From Oscillospiraceae bacterium (GTDB taxonomy: Bacteria > Bacillota > Clostridia > Oscillospirales > Ruminococcaceae): a DNA stretch of 51,903 nt. Shown here one piece after another: positions 42,165 through 49,880 of the stretch. The notes under the pieces are model-generated. The model searched no databases. It saw only the letters and a program-made list of their open reading frames with translations, and had not been told where the DNA came from. Where the stretch lies: assembly GCA_017532085.1 (NCBI GenBank), contig JAFXJT010000028.1, forward strand, positions 1-51,903, read 5' to 3'. Every line of letters starts with the position of its first letter. Position 1 is the stretch's first letter. Made by a program: the position numbers and the translations under genes.

Positions 42165-44069
42165 ATGAGTGAATGGAATCTTTGCTATGGCTGTATGGAG
42201 AGCAAAAGCGGTGAATCCGTCTGTCCGCACTGCGGATATGATGAGCATGCTGCCTATCTCTCGGCTTATCTGAAGCCGGGCACCATACTGCATGACCGAT
42301 ATCTGATCGGCAAGGAGCTCTCTCATAACGGAGAAGGCATTACCTATCTTGCCTATGATACCAATATCGGCTGCAAGGTGCTGGTGCGGGAATATATGCC
42401 CGAACAGCTTTGCGCTCGTGTGCAGGACAAAGCGCTGATCAATGTCAATTATAACCATCTGGCACAGTATAAGGCGCTGATGGCCGAATATACCGAGTTG
42501 AACAAATCTCTGGCAAGATTGCGCAGTCTCAACCATCTCAATCCTGCCTTGGATCTGTTCGCTGAAAACAATACCACTTATGCGGTGTTTGAGTATTTGG
42601 AGGGCAGATCTCTGCTGGAATATCTTAAGGAAAATGCCGGTGAGCTGAACTGGCAAACCGTCAGCCGGATGTTCCCCCAGTTGTTTACTACCCTCAGTCT
42701 GCTGCATAATGCCGGTGTTCTGCACCGCGGCATCAGCCCCGAAACTATTTTTGTAACCGATAAGGGCAGCCTGAAGCTTTGCGGCTTCTGTATCTCCGCT
42801 GTCCGTACCAATGATACCGAGCTGGATGCGGAGCTCTTTGATGGCTATGCTGCTCCCGAGCAGTATTTTGCCGATCGGCAGCAGGGCACCTGGACCGATG
42901 TATATGGCATCTGCGCAGTGCTCTACCGCATTCTGACCGGCTGTCGTGCCACCGATGCCAATACCCGTCAGGATTATGACAATCTGGTGCCGCCCAATGA
43001 GCTCAATCCCAAAGTGCCTGCTCATGTATCCGATGGCATCATGCGCGGTCTTGCTCTGGACGGCAATGAACGCATCCGAACCATTACCGATCTGGTGACC
43101 GTTCTGTTCGAGGAAACCACCGAAGAACCTGCTGCACCCGCACCCCGTGTCACGCCCATGACAGCACCCTTCCATCCCGGTGCCGTACAACAGGCAGCCA
43201 AGCAGGAGGAACGTGCCGCTGAACACAAACGCCGCCATCAGGAAACGGTAAGCGCCAAACATCAAAAGGAGGAAAAACGCAATCCGCTGGAGCAAATCCG
43301 TGTGCCTCTGCTGATTGCCGTTCTGCTGCTTGCGATCATCGCCATTATTGTCATGGTGTTCATCAAGGTGTTCAGCAAGGATAACCCCGGCAATCCGGAT
43401 TCTTCCTTCGGTTATTCCTCTGTGGAGAGCAATATCATTGAGGTTTCCAGTACGGATTCCACAGATCTCCCCAAATATGACAGCTATATGCCATTGCTGG
43501 TCGGCAAAAACTATCAGATCAAAAAATCGGAAATGGCCGGCTGGCTGGAAATGGAAGCCGAATTCGAATATAACGAAGAATATGCCAAGGATGTCATTAT
43601 CTGGCAGGAGCTGGAAAAAGGTGCAGAATTCCTCAGCGGCAGCACCATAAAGGTCAAGGTCAGTCTGGGCAGCTCTAAGAAGGTAATCCCCGATTTCGAG
43701 GGCTATCAGCTCAAAGCCTATCTCAAAAAGCTGGAAGATCTGGGCTTTGTTGCCGCAACTGACGGAAAAACCAATCAACCCACCACAGATGGCGATGCCT
43801 CTGCTGTTAAGCAGAAAGTCATCTATAAGAAAAAAGTGGATTATAACTACGCAAACGGATTTGTCTGCGCTGTGGAGCCTGCTGTGGATACCGTGATCAA
43901 TGTGCTGGAGGATTATACCATTGTGGTCTATTACGCCGAGAATCCTGAAGTCACAACCACAATACCGGCCGAAACAACTGCGCCCGAAACCACATCCACA
44001 ACCTTATCTCAACCAACCGAAGAACCTGTGGCTTCCGGATCGAATCCTCCCGCCGATGTGGAGGAATGA
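42165..44069 (+). CDS. Zinc-ribbon pseudokinase with membrane helix and PASTA-like repeats
   Basis: A protein of 634 residues. Cys7, 10, 20 and 23 form a zinc ribbon. A Ser/Thr kinase fold spans about 42-315, but key residues are gone: the ATP-binding Lys is Arg75 (VLVREYMP), the HRD motif is HRG (187-189), the Asn after it is Thr194, and DFG is GFC (207-209). The APE motif is kept. A basic linker precedes one membrane helix (380-402). Outside, two PASTA-like units (about 430-590) lead to a Thr-rich tail. It would sense outside ligands without phosphotransfer. AAAGGAG sets the start. Confidence 0.85.
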   Translation: MSEWNLCYGCMESKSGESVCPHCGYDEHAAYLSAYLKPGTILHDRYLIGKELSHNGEGITYLAYDTNIGCKVLVREYMPEQLCARVQDKALINVNYNHLAQYKALMAEYTELNKSLARLRSLNHLNPALDLFAENNTTYAVFEYLEGRSLLEYLKENAGELNWQTVSRMFPQLFTTLSLLHNAGVLHRGISPETIFVTDKGSLKLCGFCISAVRTNDTELDAELFDGYAAPEQYFADRQQGTWTDVYGICAVLYRILTGCRATDANTRQDYDNLVPPNELNPKVPAHVSDGIMRGLALDGNERIRTITDLVTVLFEETTEEPAAPAPRVTPMTAPFHPGAVQQAAKQEERAAEHKRRHQETVSAKHQKEEKRNPLEQIRVPLLIAVLLLAIIAIIVMVFIKVFSKDNPGNPDSSFGYSSVESNIIEVSSTDSTDLPKYDSYMPLLVGKNYQIKKSEMAGWLEMEAEFEYNEEYAKDVIIWQELEKGAEFLSGSTIKVKVSLGSSKKVIPDFEGYQLKAYLKKLEDLGFVAATDGKTNQPTTDGDASAVKQKVIYKKKVDYNYANGFVCAVEPAVDTVINVLEDYTIVVYYAENPEVTTTIPAETTAPETTSTTLSQPTEEPVASGSNPPADVEE

Positions 44070-44110
44070 TCGGTTTTGACAATCCCCAATCGCATGCTAT
44101 GCTTCAAAAG

Positions 44111-44153
44111 CGTGACACAGCTGCCATGGAAACGCTCCTGTGTCACGTTTTTT
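44111..44153 (+). terminator. Terminator of the pseudokinase gene
   Basis: CGTGACACAG and CTGTGTCACG pair exactly across a 17-base loop, followed by six T. Confidence 0.88.
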
Positions 44154-44193
44154 GCACTACCGCCCATCCCACTGAAAGGAGCAACCAGATCTG

Positions 44194-45054
44194 ATGCATT
44201 TCAATGATTTTCTTCGCAGTAACAAATTCCGTGTGTTGCTCTGCGTGATCGCCTTGCTGACCGGTGTCATGCTGTATTCTGTCCGACAGGGCGGTCACAC
44301 CGATGTGCTGTCTCGTATGCTGTATACCATAACCTATCCGGTCCGACAGTTTTCTGCCGGAATTTCCAAGCAAGTCAACGAAAAACTCGATACCTACTAT
44401 CACGCTAAGGCGTATCGGGAGGAAAATGCACTGCTGAGAGAACAGATCGCATTGCTCAACAAGCAGCTCATCGGCTATGAGGAAGCCATGAATGAACTGG
44501 GTGCATTGCGGGAACAGCTCTCGCTCAAGCAGAAGCATACGGATTTTGTCATGAGCGAACCTGCTACGGTGCTCATCCCCCTGACCAATGATCTCTCCGA
44601 TGGCTTTATGATCAATCTGGGCGAGGAGGATGGCATTCTGTTGAATGCTCCCGTCATCTGCGCACAAGGCTTGGTGGGTGTCATCACGGAGCTCAGCCCT
44701 CATTATGCTGTGGTCACTACCATTCTTTCTCCGGAGCTTTCTGTTGGTGCTCTGGTGCTGCAAACCGGCGATACCGGTATTGTGGAAGGTACTCTCCGCT
44801 ATGCAGCTGAGGATCAGACCAAAATGATCTATCTGGAAGAACAGCATTCCATTGAGCAGAATGATCTGGTGATTACCGCCGGTACCACCGGCTTATTCCC
44901 CTATGGCCTGCCCATTGGCAATGTGACCGAAACCGCAATGGAAGAAACCGGACTCACAGCCTATGCCGTTTTGGAGCCGACAGTGGATTTCTCTGCACTG
45001 GAAGCCGTTACCGTTCTGCTGGACTTTGAAGGAAAGGGCGTGTCGCTTCCATGA
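44194..45054 (+). CDS. mreC: Cell shape protein MreC
   Basis: A protein of 286 residues with one N-terminal membrane helix (about 12-30), a coiled coil (about 68-115) and the beta-rich MreC core with GFMINLGEEDGI, APVICAQGLVGVI and GLFPYGLPIGNV. MreC organises lateral wall synthesis outside the membrane and partners MreD and the elongasome. mreD overlaps its stop by four bases. No mreB precedes it in the window; the neighbour upstream is the pseudokinase. Confidence 0.92.
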   Translation: MHFNDFLRSNKFRVLLCVIALLTGVMLYSVRQGGHTDVLSRMLYTITYPVRQFSAGISKQVNEKLDTYYHAKAYREENALLREQIALLNKQLIGYEEAMNELGALREQLSLKQKHTDFVMSEPATVLIPLTNDLSDGFMINLGEEDGILLNAPVICAQGLVGVITELSPHYAVVTTILSPELSVGALVLQTGDTGIVEGTLRYAAEDQTKMIYLEEQHSIEQNDLVITAGTTGLFPYGLPIGNVTETAMEETGLTAYAVLEPTVDFSALEAVTVLLDFEGKGVSLP

Positions 45055-45617
45055 AAATCAAGCGATCCAGCCGTACCGGTGCCGAAAAAAAACTGAGATG
45101 GATGAATGCCGCCAGAAAAACACTGAGCCTCGTGCTGCTGCTGCTTTCTGCAATCCCTATGCTGGGCGGCGGCGTCAAAGGCTTGTGGGTCATTCCGGCT
45201 GCTGTGTGCATCTGTATGCAGGAATCCATGTATTTTTGTATGCTCATGGGTGTCATCAGCGGCATTCTCATTGATCTTGCCTGCGACAGCGCTTTATGCG
45301 CCAATGCGATTTTTATGGTCTGTTTCTGCACAGCGGCTTCGCTGCTGTTTTCACAGCTTCTGCGCCGCAGCTTCCTGCATTATCTGTTTATGACTGCCGT
45401 TTGTACCTTTCTGCGTGCAGGCGCTTCCTATCTCTTTACAGCGGTTTTATTCCGAACAGAAAGCCGATCGGTGCTCTGGTCAGCGATTTTGCTGCCCTCT
45501 GCATATCGTACTATGCTGGCTGCCATCCCGGTTTATCTGCTGTTTTTATTGCTCACAAAGCTCCGCACCGGCAGAGTACGCTCAATGGATGCCGCTGCGG
45601 TACGCCGTGACTGGTAA
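45051..45617 (+). CDS. mreD: Cell shape protein MreD
   Basis: A membrane protein of 188 residues with about five helices and the MreD-type opening after a basic tail of about 25 residues, which is longer than usual. The stretch SGILIDLACDSALCANAIF is characteristic. It works with MreC in the elongation machinery. Its ATG overlaps the mreC TGA. Confidence 0.88.
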   Translation: MKIKRSSRTGAEKKLRWMNAARKTLSLVLLLLSAIPMLGGGVKGLWVIPAAVCICMQESMYFCMLMGVISGILIDLACDSALCANAIFMVCFCTAASLLFSQLLRRSFLHYLFMTAVCTFLRAGASYLFTAVLFRTESRSVLWSAILLPSAYRTMLAAIPVYLLFLLLTKLRTGRVRSMDAAAVRRDW

Positions 45618-45644
45618 CATCCGCTGATCCATCCCAAACAAAGC

Positions 45645-45689
45645 AAATGGGGAATCGGACACATCCTGTATCCGATTCCCCCATTTTTT
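45645..45689 (+). terminator. Terminator of mreCD
   Basis: ATGGGG-AATCGG pairs with CCGATT-CCCCAT, followed by TTTTTT. Confidence 0.88.
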
Positions 45690-45716
45690 GTTCCCGGATC
45701 CCCCCAAAAAAGAAGA

Positions 45717-45750
45717 AGACAGTGCACCTTGGATGCACTGTCTTTTTTTT
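45717..45750 (-). terminator. Second hairpin between mreD and the phosphodiesterase gene
   Basis: AGACAGTGCA and TGCACTGTCT pair exactly. T-rich sequence stands on both sides, so it ends the minus-strand gene and may back up the mreCD terminator. Confidence 0.8.
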
Positions 45751-45786
45751 GAATGCTGCTCACATATTTTTCACAAGCTGCATATG

Positions 45787-46284
45787 CTATCCTATAGAGC
45801 GTGGTACTTCTCCGTGATTCACAACAATGCCTCCGGGCTGAATATCAATCAAGCCATATGCCGGTGGTTTCCCATCCCTCGGTCTGGATGCGCTGCCCGG
45901 AGAAAAAATGCGGATGCCTTCCATGACAAAATCGGTACGGCAATGCAAATGTCCAAACAATACAAGATCTGCCTCTTGCCGTTGTGCCAGACGCACAAGT
46001 CCTGCTTCGCCGCCATATAAATGCTCATGGCCATGCACTGCAATCAGTCGATGTCCAAAGGGCAGATCCAACGCAAGCTCGGTAGGACTGATGCTGCAAA
46101 GATCACAATTTCCCTTTACATGATAGCAACGCGCCATATAGTCCCGATGCTCTTGTAAAAACGTATTCAGCTCCCGTTCCCCGTCGCCGCAATGCATCAC
46201 AATATCCGCTTCGGGATGCGAAAGCAGCACTGCCGTCAATGCACGCAAATCTCCGTGTGTATCCGAAATCGTCAGAATCCGCAT
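45787..46284 (-). CDS. YfcE/MJ0936-type metallophosphoesterase
   Basis: A protein of 165 residues. It is a compact calcineurin-like phosphoesterase with SDTHGD at residues 7-12, HCGDGE, KGNCD, AVHGHEHLYG and GHLH, a complete set of metal ligands. Relatives hydrolyse phosphodiesters such as bis-p-nitrophenyl phosphate; the natural substrate is unknown. It is monocistronic, with GAGGGGG before the start. Confidence 0.88.
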   Translation of the reverse strand: MRILTISDTHGDLRALTAVLLSHPEADIVMHCGDGERELNTFLQEHRDYMARCYHVKGNCDLCSISPTELALDLPFGHRLIAVHGHEHLYGGEAGLVRLAQRQEADLVLFGHLHCRTDFVMEGIRIFSPGSASRPRDGKPPAYGLIDIQPGGIVVNHGEVPRSIG

Positions 46285-46381
46285 AGAATCCCCCTCTTTT
46301 CTACGTTCTGATTTGCTATATTATAGCATAATTATGAGCAAGCGTCAAGCGTTTCCCCTACAAAGAAAGGAGCCGTTCCTT

Positions 46382-46627
46382 ATGCCGCAAATGCCCAAAG
46401 ATCCCGCAAAAATGGATGCGCTGCTGCAGGCTGTCAGTCAGAAGCTGGGTGTCCCTGCCGATACCTTGCGCAAGGAATTGCAGGCAGGTAAATTCGATGC
46501 CGCTCTGGCACAGATGCGACCTCAGGAAGCTGCTGCGTTTCAGAAAATCCTGTCAAATCCACAGCTGTTGCAGCAGATGATGAGCAGTAAACAGGCAAAA
46601 GCACTGTATGAAAAGCTGAAAGGCTGA
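46382..46627 (+). CDS. Small conserved-type protein, unknown
   Basis: A protein of 81 residues, helical and without membrane segments. It is rich in Gln and Met, with a pattern (KLGVPADTLRKELQAGKF, then LSNPQLLQQMMSSKQAKALYEKL) that suggests two or three amphipathic helices. I do not recognise a family. AAAGGAG sets the start at 46382. It is the first of four closely spaced genes ending in bofA. Confidence 0.68.
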   Translation: MPQMPKDPAKMDALLQAVSQKLGVPADTLRKELQAGKFDAALAQMRPQEAAAFQKILSNPQLLQQMMSSKQAKALYEKLKG

Positions 46628-46663
46628 TACCATTTCGCAGTTGGTTGGGAAGGAGGCAGTTTT

Positions 46664-47059
46664 GTGGAGGATTGGATGGGTACACTGCAAACACTGCTCT
46701 CTGACCCCGAAAGTATGGAGAATCTTGCGCAGCTGGCTGCTATGATCGGACAATCCACAGAGAATGCCGACGACGAAACAACTGCTGATGAGGCATCTTC
46801 TCAGCAGACCCCCTTGGCATCCAATGAGGCATCCGATGGCTTTGCGTTTGATCCCACCAAGCTGCTGCTGTTGGGAGAAATCCTGTCTGTTATGCAGCAA
46901 AAAGACGAAAATACTGCGTTTTTATATGCACTCAAGCCCTATCTCAGCGAAGAACGCTGCAAACGGGTGGATCGGGCTGTGAAGCTGCTGCGACTCTATT
47001 CCGCCTATCTTGCACTGAAAGAAAAAGGCATGCTCTCGGAGCTTTCGGGATTGTTGTAG
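46664..47059 (+). CDS. Small helical protein, unknown
   Basis: A protein of 131 residues. An acidic, Thr/Ser-rich loop (about 30-58) separates two helical parts; the second (about 62-131) contains ALKPYLSEERCKRVDRAVKLLRLYSAYLALKEKGML. Soluble. The start is GTG at 46664 with AAGGAGG 7 bases upstream; the next Met is within the first five codons. It is 36 bases after the preceding gene, so one operon is likely. Confidence 0.7.
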   Translation: MEDWMGTLQTLLSDPESMENLAQLAAMIGQSTENADDETTADEASSQQTPLASNEASDGFAFDPTKLLLLGEILSVMQQKDENTAFLYALKPYLSEERCKRVDRAVKLLRLYSAYLALKEKGMLSELSGLL

Positions 47060-47101
47060 CGACTGCCATCCCCGATCAAATCCAAAGGAGGATCCTCTCG
47101 T

Positions 47102-47434
47102 ATGGCAAATCCGTTTTTCTTTCAAGGGCCAAGACCCCACCGACATCCCATGCAGCGGCATCCGCAGCCGATCACGCACCTGCCGCAGAATCCTGCCGCC
47201 TCGCATCGCAGCATGGATCTCCCTCCCGATCATAAGGAGCCTGTCTCCCATTCCTGCAGTGAATCGCCGCCCAAGCCGGAAACAAACCACAATGCCTCCG
47301 GCATTCTGCATCTGCAAGGGCTGCTTTCCGGTTTGGATCGGGATACCTTGCTGATTCTTGCCTTGCTGTTGCTGCTCTCCAAGGAAGGCACGGATCATAA
47401 GCTTCTGCTGGCACTTGCCTATATCATTCTATGA
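47102..47434 (+). CDS. Pro/His-rich protein with hydrophobic tail
   Basis: A protein of 110 residues. The first 65 are rich in Pro and His and probably disordered. The last 45 contain GLDRDTLLILALLLLLSKEGTDHKLLLALAYIIL, two short hydrophobic helices separated by a charged turn. Proteins ending in this way are frequent in spore-forming clostridia, from memory; the role is unknown. AAAGGAGG precedes the start. Confidence 0.68.
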   Translation: MANPFFFQGPRPHRHPMQRHPQPITHLPQNPAASHRSMDLPPDHKEPVSHSCSESPPKPETNHNASGILHLQGLLSGLDRDTLLILALLLLLSKEGTDHKLLLALAYIIL

Positions 47435-47470
47435 CCCTCATAAGCCATGATACAGGAGGATTCTGCATCC

Positions 47471-47749
47471 ATGGACAAGCTGATTTCACTGCTGACCCCG
47501 AACAATTTGCTATGGGCAGCCGCCATCCTGATCCTGCTGTTCCTGCTGCGGGAATATCGCAGACAACGACATCCCATCCGTGTATTTCTGATGAGCAGCG
47601 GCAGTGGACTGGCTGCTCTGCTGCTGGCACACTTCTTTGGCGATGTTATCGGATTTTCTCCGCCTTTTTCTCTGTTCACAATCGGTATTTCTGCGGTTTT
47701 GGGCGTTCCCGGTGTCTTGCTGCTGGCAGCGATTCATTTTTTCCTTTGA
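47471..47749 (+). CDS. bofA: BofA-like inhibitor of pro-sigma-K processing
   Basis: A membrane protein of 92 residues with three hydrophobic segments and the family ending PFSLFTIGISAVLGVPGVLLLAAI. BofA holds the SpoIVFB protease inactive in the mother cell until a forespore signal arrives, so its presence implies the sigma-K checkpoint. AGGAGG lies 11 bases before the ATG at 47471; an ATG at 47447 has no ribosome site. The stop codon is embedded in the minus-35 box of the next promoter. Confidence 0.85.
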   Translation: MDKLISLLTPNNLLWAAAILILLFLLREYRRQRHPIRVFLMSSGSGLAALLLAHFFGDVIGFSPPFSLFTIGISAVLGVPGVLLLAAIHFFL

Positions 47750-47774
47750 CAAACTGTCGATTTTATGATATAAT
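47746..47774 (+). promoter_or_regulatory. Promoter of the PAP2 gene, overlapping the bofA stop
   Basis: TTGACA at 47746-47751 and TATAAT at 47769-47774, spaced 17, match the consensus perfectly. Confidence 0.88.
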
Positions 47775-47814
47775 AGTTTTATTATGATATTCGACATAGA
47801 AAGGCGGTTTGCTC

Positions 47815-48366
47815 ATGGAATGGGAATTTACTCTGCTGAATGCCATTCAAGATCATCTGCGCTGCGGTTTTATGGATACTGTCATGCCGATCATCACCTT
47901 TTTCGGCAACGGCGGATGGTTCTGGATCGCATTGACTCTCATTGGACTGATCTTCAAAAAAACCAGAAAATATGCTTGTATGTCTGCCATTGCACTGGTG
48001 CTTTGTCTGGTGCTCGGAAACATGATCCTCAAGCCGCTCATTGCTCGCATCCGCCCCTATGATATTCAGACAGGCATCCAGCTGCTTGTGAAAGCACCCC
48101 ATGATTATGCCTTCCCATCAGGACATACGCAGGCTTCCTTTGCCGCTGCTACTGCGATTTTCTTTATGCACAAACGATATGGTATTGCGGCACTGATCTT
48201 CGCATCTCTGATCGCTTTCTCAAGATTATATCTCTTTGTACATTATCCCACCGATGTGCTGGCAGGTATTTGCTTCGGCGTCTTGTATGCCTGGATCGGA
48301 AGATGGATTGTGGAAGCCATTGTGAAAAAACATCAGCAAAAACCATCTGCTGCTGTCCAACACTGA
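47815..48366 (+). CDS. PAP2-type membrane phosphatase
   Basis: A protein of 183 residues with five to six membrane helices. The three PAP2 motifs are intact: KPLIARIRP, PSGHTQ and SRLYLFVHYPTDVLAG. Such enzymes dephosphorylate undecaprenyl pyrophosphate or phosphatidyl substrates on the outer face of the membrane. AAAGGCGG supports ATG 47815. Confidence 0.9.
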   Translation: MEWEFTLLNAIQDHLRCGFMDTVMPIITFFGNGGWFWIALTLIGLIFKKTRKYACMSAIALVLCLVLGNMILKPLIARIRPYDIQTGIQLLVKAPHDYAFPSGHTQASFAAATAIFFMHKRYGIAALIFASLIAFSRLYLFVHYPTDVLAGICFGVLYAWIGRWIVEAIVKKHQQKPSAAVQH

Positions 48367-48381
48367 TGATTGCAGCGTTCC

Positions 48382-48416
48382 AATGCTGTACCGCATTTGT
48401 CGGTACAGCATTTTTT
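48382..48416 (+). terminator. Terminator of the PAP2 gene
   Basis: AATGCTGTACCG and CGGTACAGCATT pair exactly over 12 bp, followed by TTTT. Confidence 0.9.
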
Positions 48417-48502
48417 ATGCGCTGCTGCATTTGAGATCTTCTGCTGCGATGCTTTTTCAGGCTACAAAGCGCTCTAATTGTAAACTTTTTGTGAATATAT
48501 GA

Positions 48503-48534
48503 AAAAACTTGTACGCTGACGTACAAGTTTTTCT
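48503..48534. terminator. Orphan bidirectional terminator-like hairpin
   Basis: AAAAACTTGTACG and CGTACAAGTTTTT pair over 13 bp around a CTGA loop, with T-rich sequence on both strands. No gene ends directly before it on either strand. Confidence 0.65.
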
Positions 48535-48661
48535 TTGTTTTTCGCTGTATATAGAGAGCTTGGGCGTGCTCTCGCAATCCCATGCGCATTCTGTCCGCAG
48601 AGGGCATGACAGATGCAATCCGCAATATGATCCCATCCATTACACAAAGGAGGATACTTTT

Positions 48662-48859
48662 ATGGCATGGAAAACCATCCACACCGAGCTTGCAGGCTTT
48701 GATGAAAACGGCACTCCCCTGCTTCGCGCCGAGCTGGTCTGTGATACGGCAGAGGATCTGCCGGATGCTGTCCAAAACGGCTTTGCTCCCATGAGTCTTG
48801 CTCTGATTGCAGCCACACATGATATCTATGTGCTGAATACAAAGGGGGAATGGAAATGA
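48662..48859 (+). CDS. Small phage-like protein
   Basis: A soluble protein of 65 residues: the pattern includes AELVCDTAEDLPDAVQNGF and ends IYVLNTKGEWK. Short proteins of this kind occur near tail genes of clostridial prophages, from memory. AAAGGAGG lies just upstream. The stop overlaps the next start in an ATGA, giving a coupled pair. Confidence 0.65.
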   Translation: MAWKTIHTELAGFDENGTPLLRAELVCDTAEDLPDAVQNGFAPMSLALIAATHDIYVLNTKGEWK

Positions 48860-49530
48860 GTCTCCTTCATGCGTTTCTCGGCGCATCCTTAAACAACCGC
48901 AATCTTTCTGCTGCCCGCAGTGATGCTGCGATTTTACGCACTACATTGGGCACTGAAAACAAGAATCTGCTGCAAAACAAAGCATCCAATAAGGTCGCAA
49001 ACGGCATTTCGTTCACCGTCCATGCGGACGGCTCCGTTACGGCAACCGGCACTGCGACTGCCGATGCCTATCTTACTTTAAACAGCGCCATCCCTTTGGT
49101 GAAAGGACACCGCTATCTGCTCAACGGCTGTCCCGATGGCGGCGGCAATACACGATATCAGCTCTATCTTGTGGGTGCACACAATGAGGCCGGCTATTGC
49201 ACCAGCAGCAAAGCTGTTGCCATTTATGCTACCCAATCGGGCAATGCAGCTGCATATATCAAAATCGCTGCCGGACAAACCGTAGATCTCACGTTTTTCC
49301 CTATGCTGCGTGACAGCGAAATCCAAGATAACAGCTATCAGCCCTATGCCCCCAGTCTGGATGCTCGGATCGCTGCACTGGAGGCACTGGTAAACGGTGC
49401 GGCTGTGATGAGTCTCGATGACATGGAGGAATCCGATGATCCTGCAGAAGAACCTGCTTTGCACTGTCCCGTTGCACCGGCTGCTGTGATCGTTGTTTAT
49501 GATCCGGAAGAAGCGATGATCTATGAGTGA
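48856..49530 (+). CDS. Phage tail-fibre-like protein
   Basis: A protein of 224 residues. The central domain (about 40-165: GISFTVHADGSVTATGTATADAYLTL, then GHRYLLNGCPDGGG and DLTFFPMLRDSE with SYQPYAP) matches a beta-sandwich unit frequent in prophage tail or receptor-binding proteins. A short helix ALEALVNG and an acidic tail follow. No signal peptide is present. AAGGGGG precedes ATG 48856. It is coupled to the genes on both sides. Confidence 0.72.
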   Translation: MSLLHAFLGASLNNRNLSAARSDAAILRTTLGTENKNLLQNKASNKVANGISFTVHADGSVTATGTATADAYLTLNSAIPLVKGHRYLLNGCPDGGGNTRYQLYLVGAHNEAGYCTSSKAVAIYATQSGNAAAYIKIAAGQTVDLTFFPMLRDSEIQDNSYQPYAPSLDARIAALEALVNGAAVMSLDDMEESDDPAEEPALHCPVAPAAVIVVYDPEEAMIYE

Positions 49531-49750
49531 TACGGTTCTTGTGGCGTTGATTTCCCTCATCGGGACCATTGGCGGCAGTCTGGGCGGCATTCTGGTCTCC
49601 TCGAAGCTGACCAGCTATCGTATTGCACAGCTGGAAAAAAAGGTCGATGAGCACAACAGCTTCGGTCGGCTGATCCCCGTGATGCAGGAGCAAATCCGCA
49701 AGCTTCAGAATGAAGTTTCCGCGCTTCGCTTGCTGCATACCGAAAAATAG
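49523..49750 (+). CDS. Holin/XhlA-like small membrane protein
   Basis: A protein of 75 residues. One membrane helix (about 5-27, with Gly-rich GTIGGSLGGILVSSKLTSYRI) is followed by a coiled coil LEKKVDEHNSF and later IRKLQNEVSALR. This plan is that of phage holin-associated or XhlA-type proteins. The start overlaps the previous gene by 8 bases. No endolysin gene follows, so the lysis cassette is incomplete here. Confidence 0.78.
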   Translation: MSDTVLVALISLIGTIGGSLGGILVSSKLTSYRIAQLEKKVDEHNSFGRLIPVMQEQIRKLQNEVSALRLLHTEK

Positions 49751-49763
49751 TCTCCGCACACAC

Positions 49764-49806
49764 AAACCGCATAGTCTCTTTTTTCAGAGGCTGTGCGGTT
49801 TTTTTA
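49764..49806 (+). terminator. Terminator of the phage-like module
   Basis: AAACCGCA-AG and CTCT pair with AGAG and TGCGGTTT, followed by seven T. Confidence 0.9.
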
Positions 49807-49880
49807 TCTTTCTCTGCGATGCTCTTTGAGAACATTCCTCTTGCGGCTTTCTGCAAAATACTGCAAAGTCTTTCGGCGGC

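Larger units (their letters stand above)
48367..48661. other. Gene-free stretch with two hairpins
   Basis: Besides the PAP2 terminator and an orphan hairpin, the stretch holds one more inverted pair (AGAGAGC with GCTCTC, about 48554-48572). No convincing promoter for the next genes is seen. Confidence 0.5.

Noticed and set aside
42009..43778. A 589-codon open frame on the minus strand
   Set aside because: Antisense to the pseudokinase gene, which has a consensus promoter, ribosome site and clear domains.
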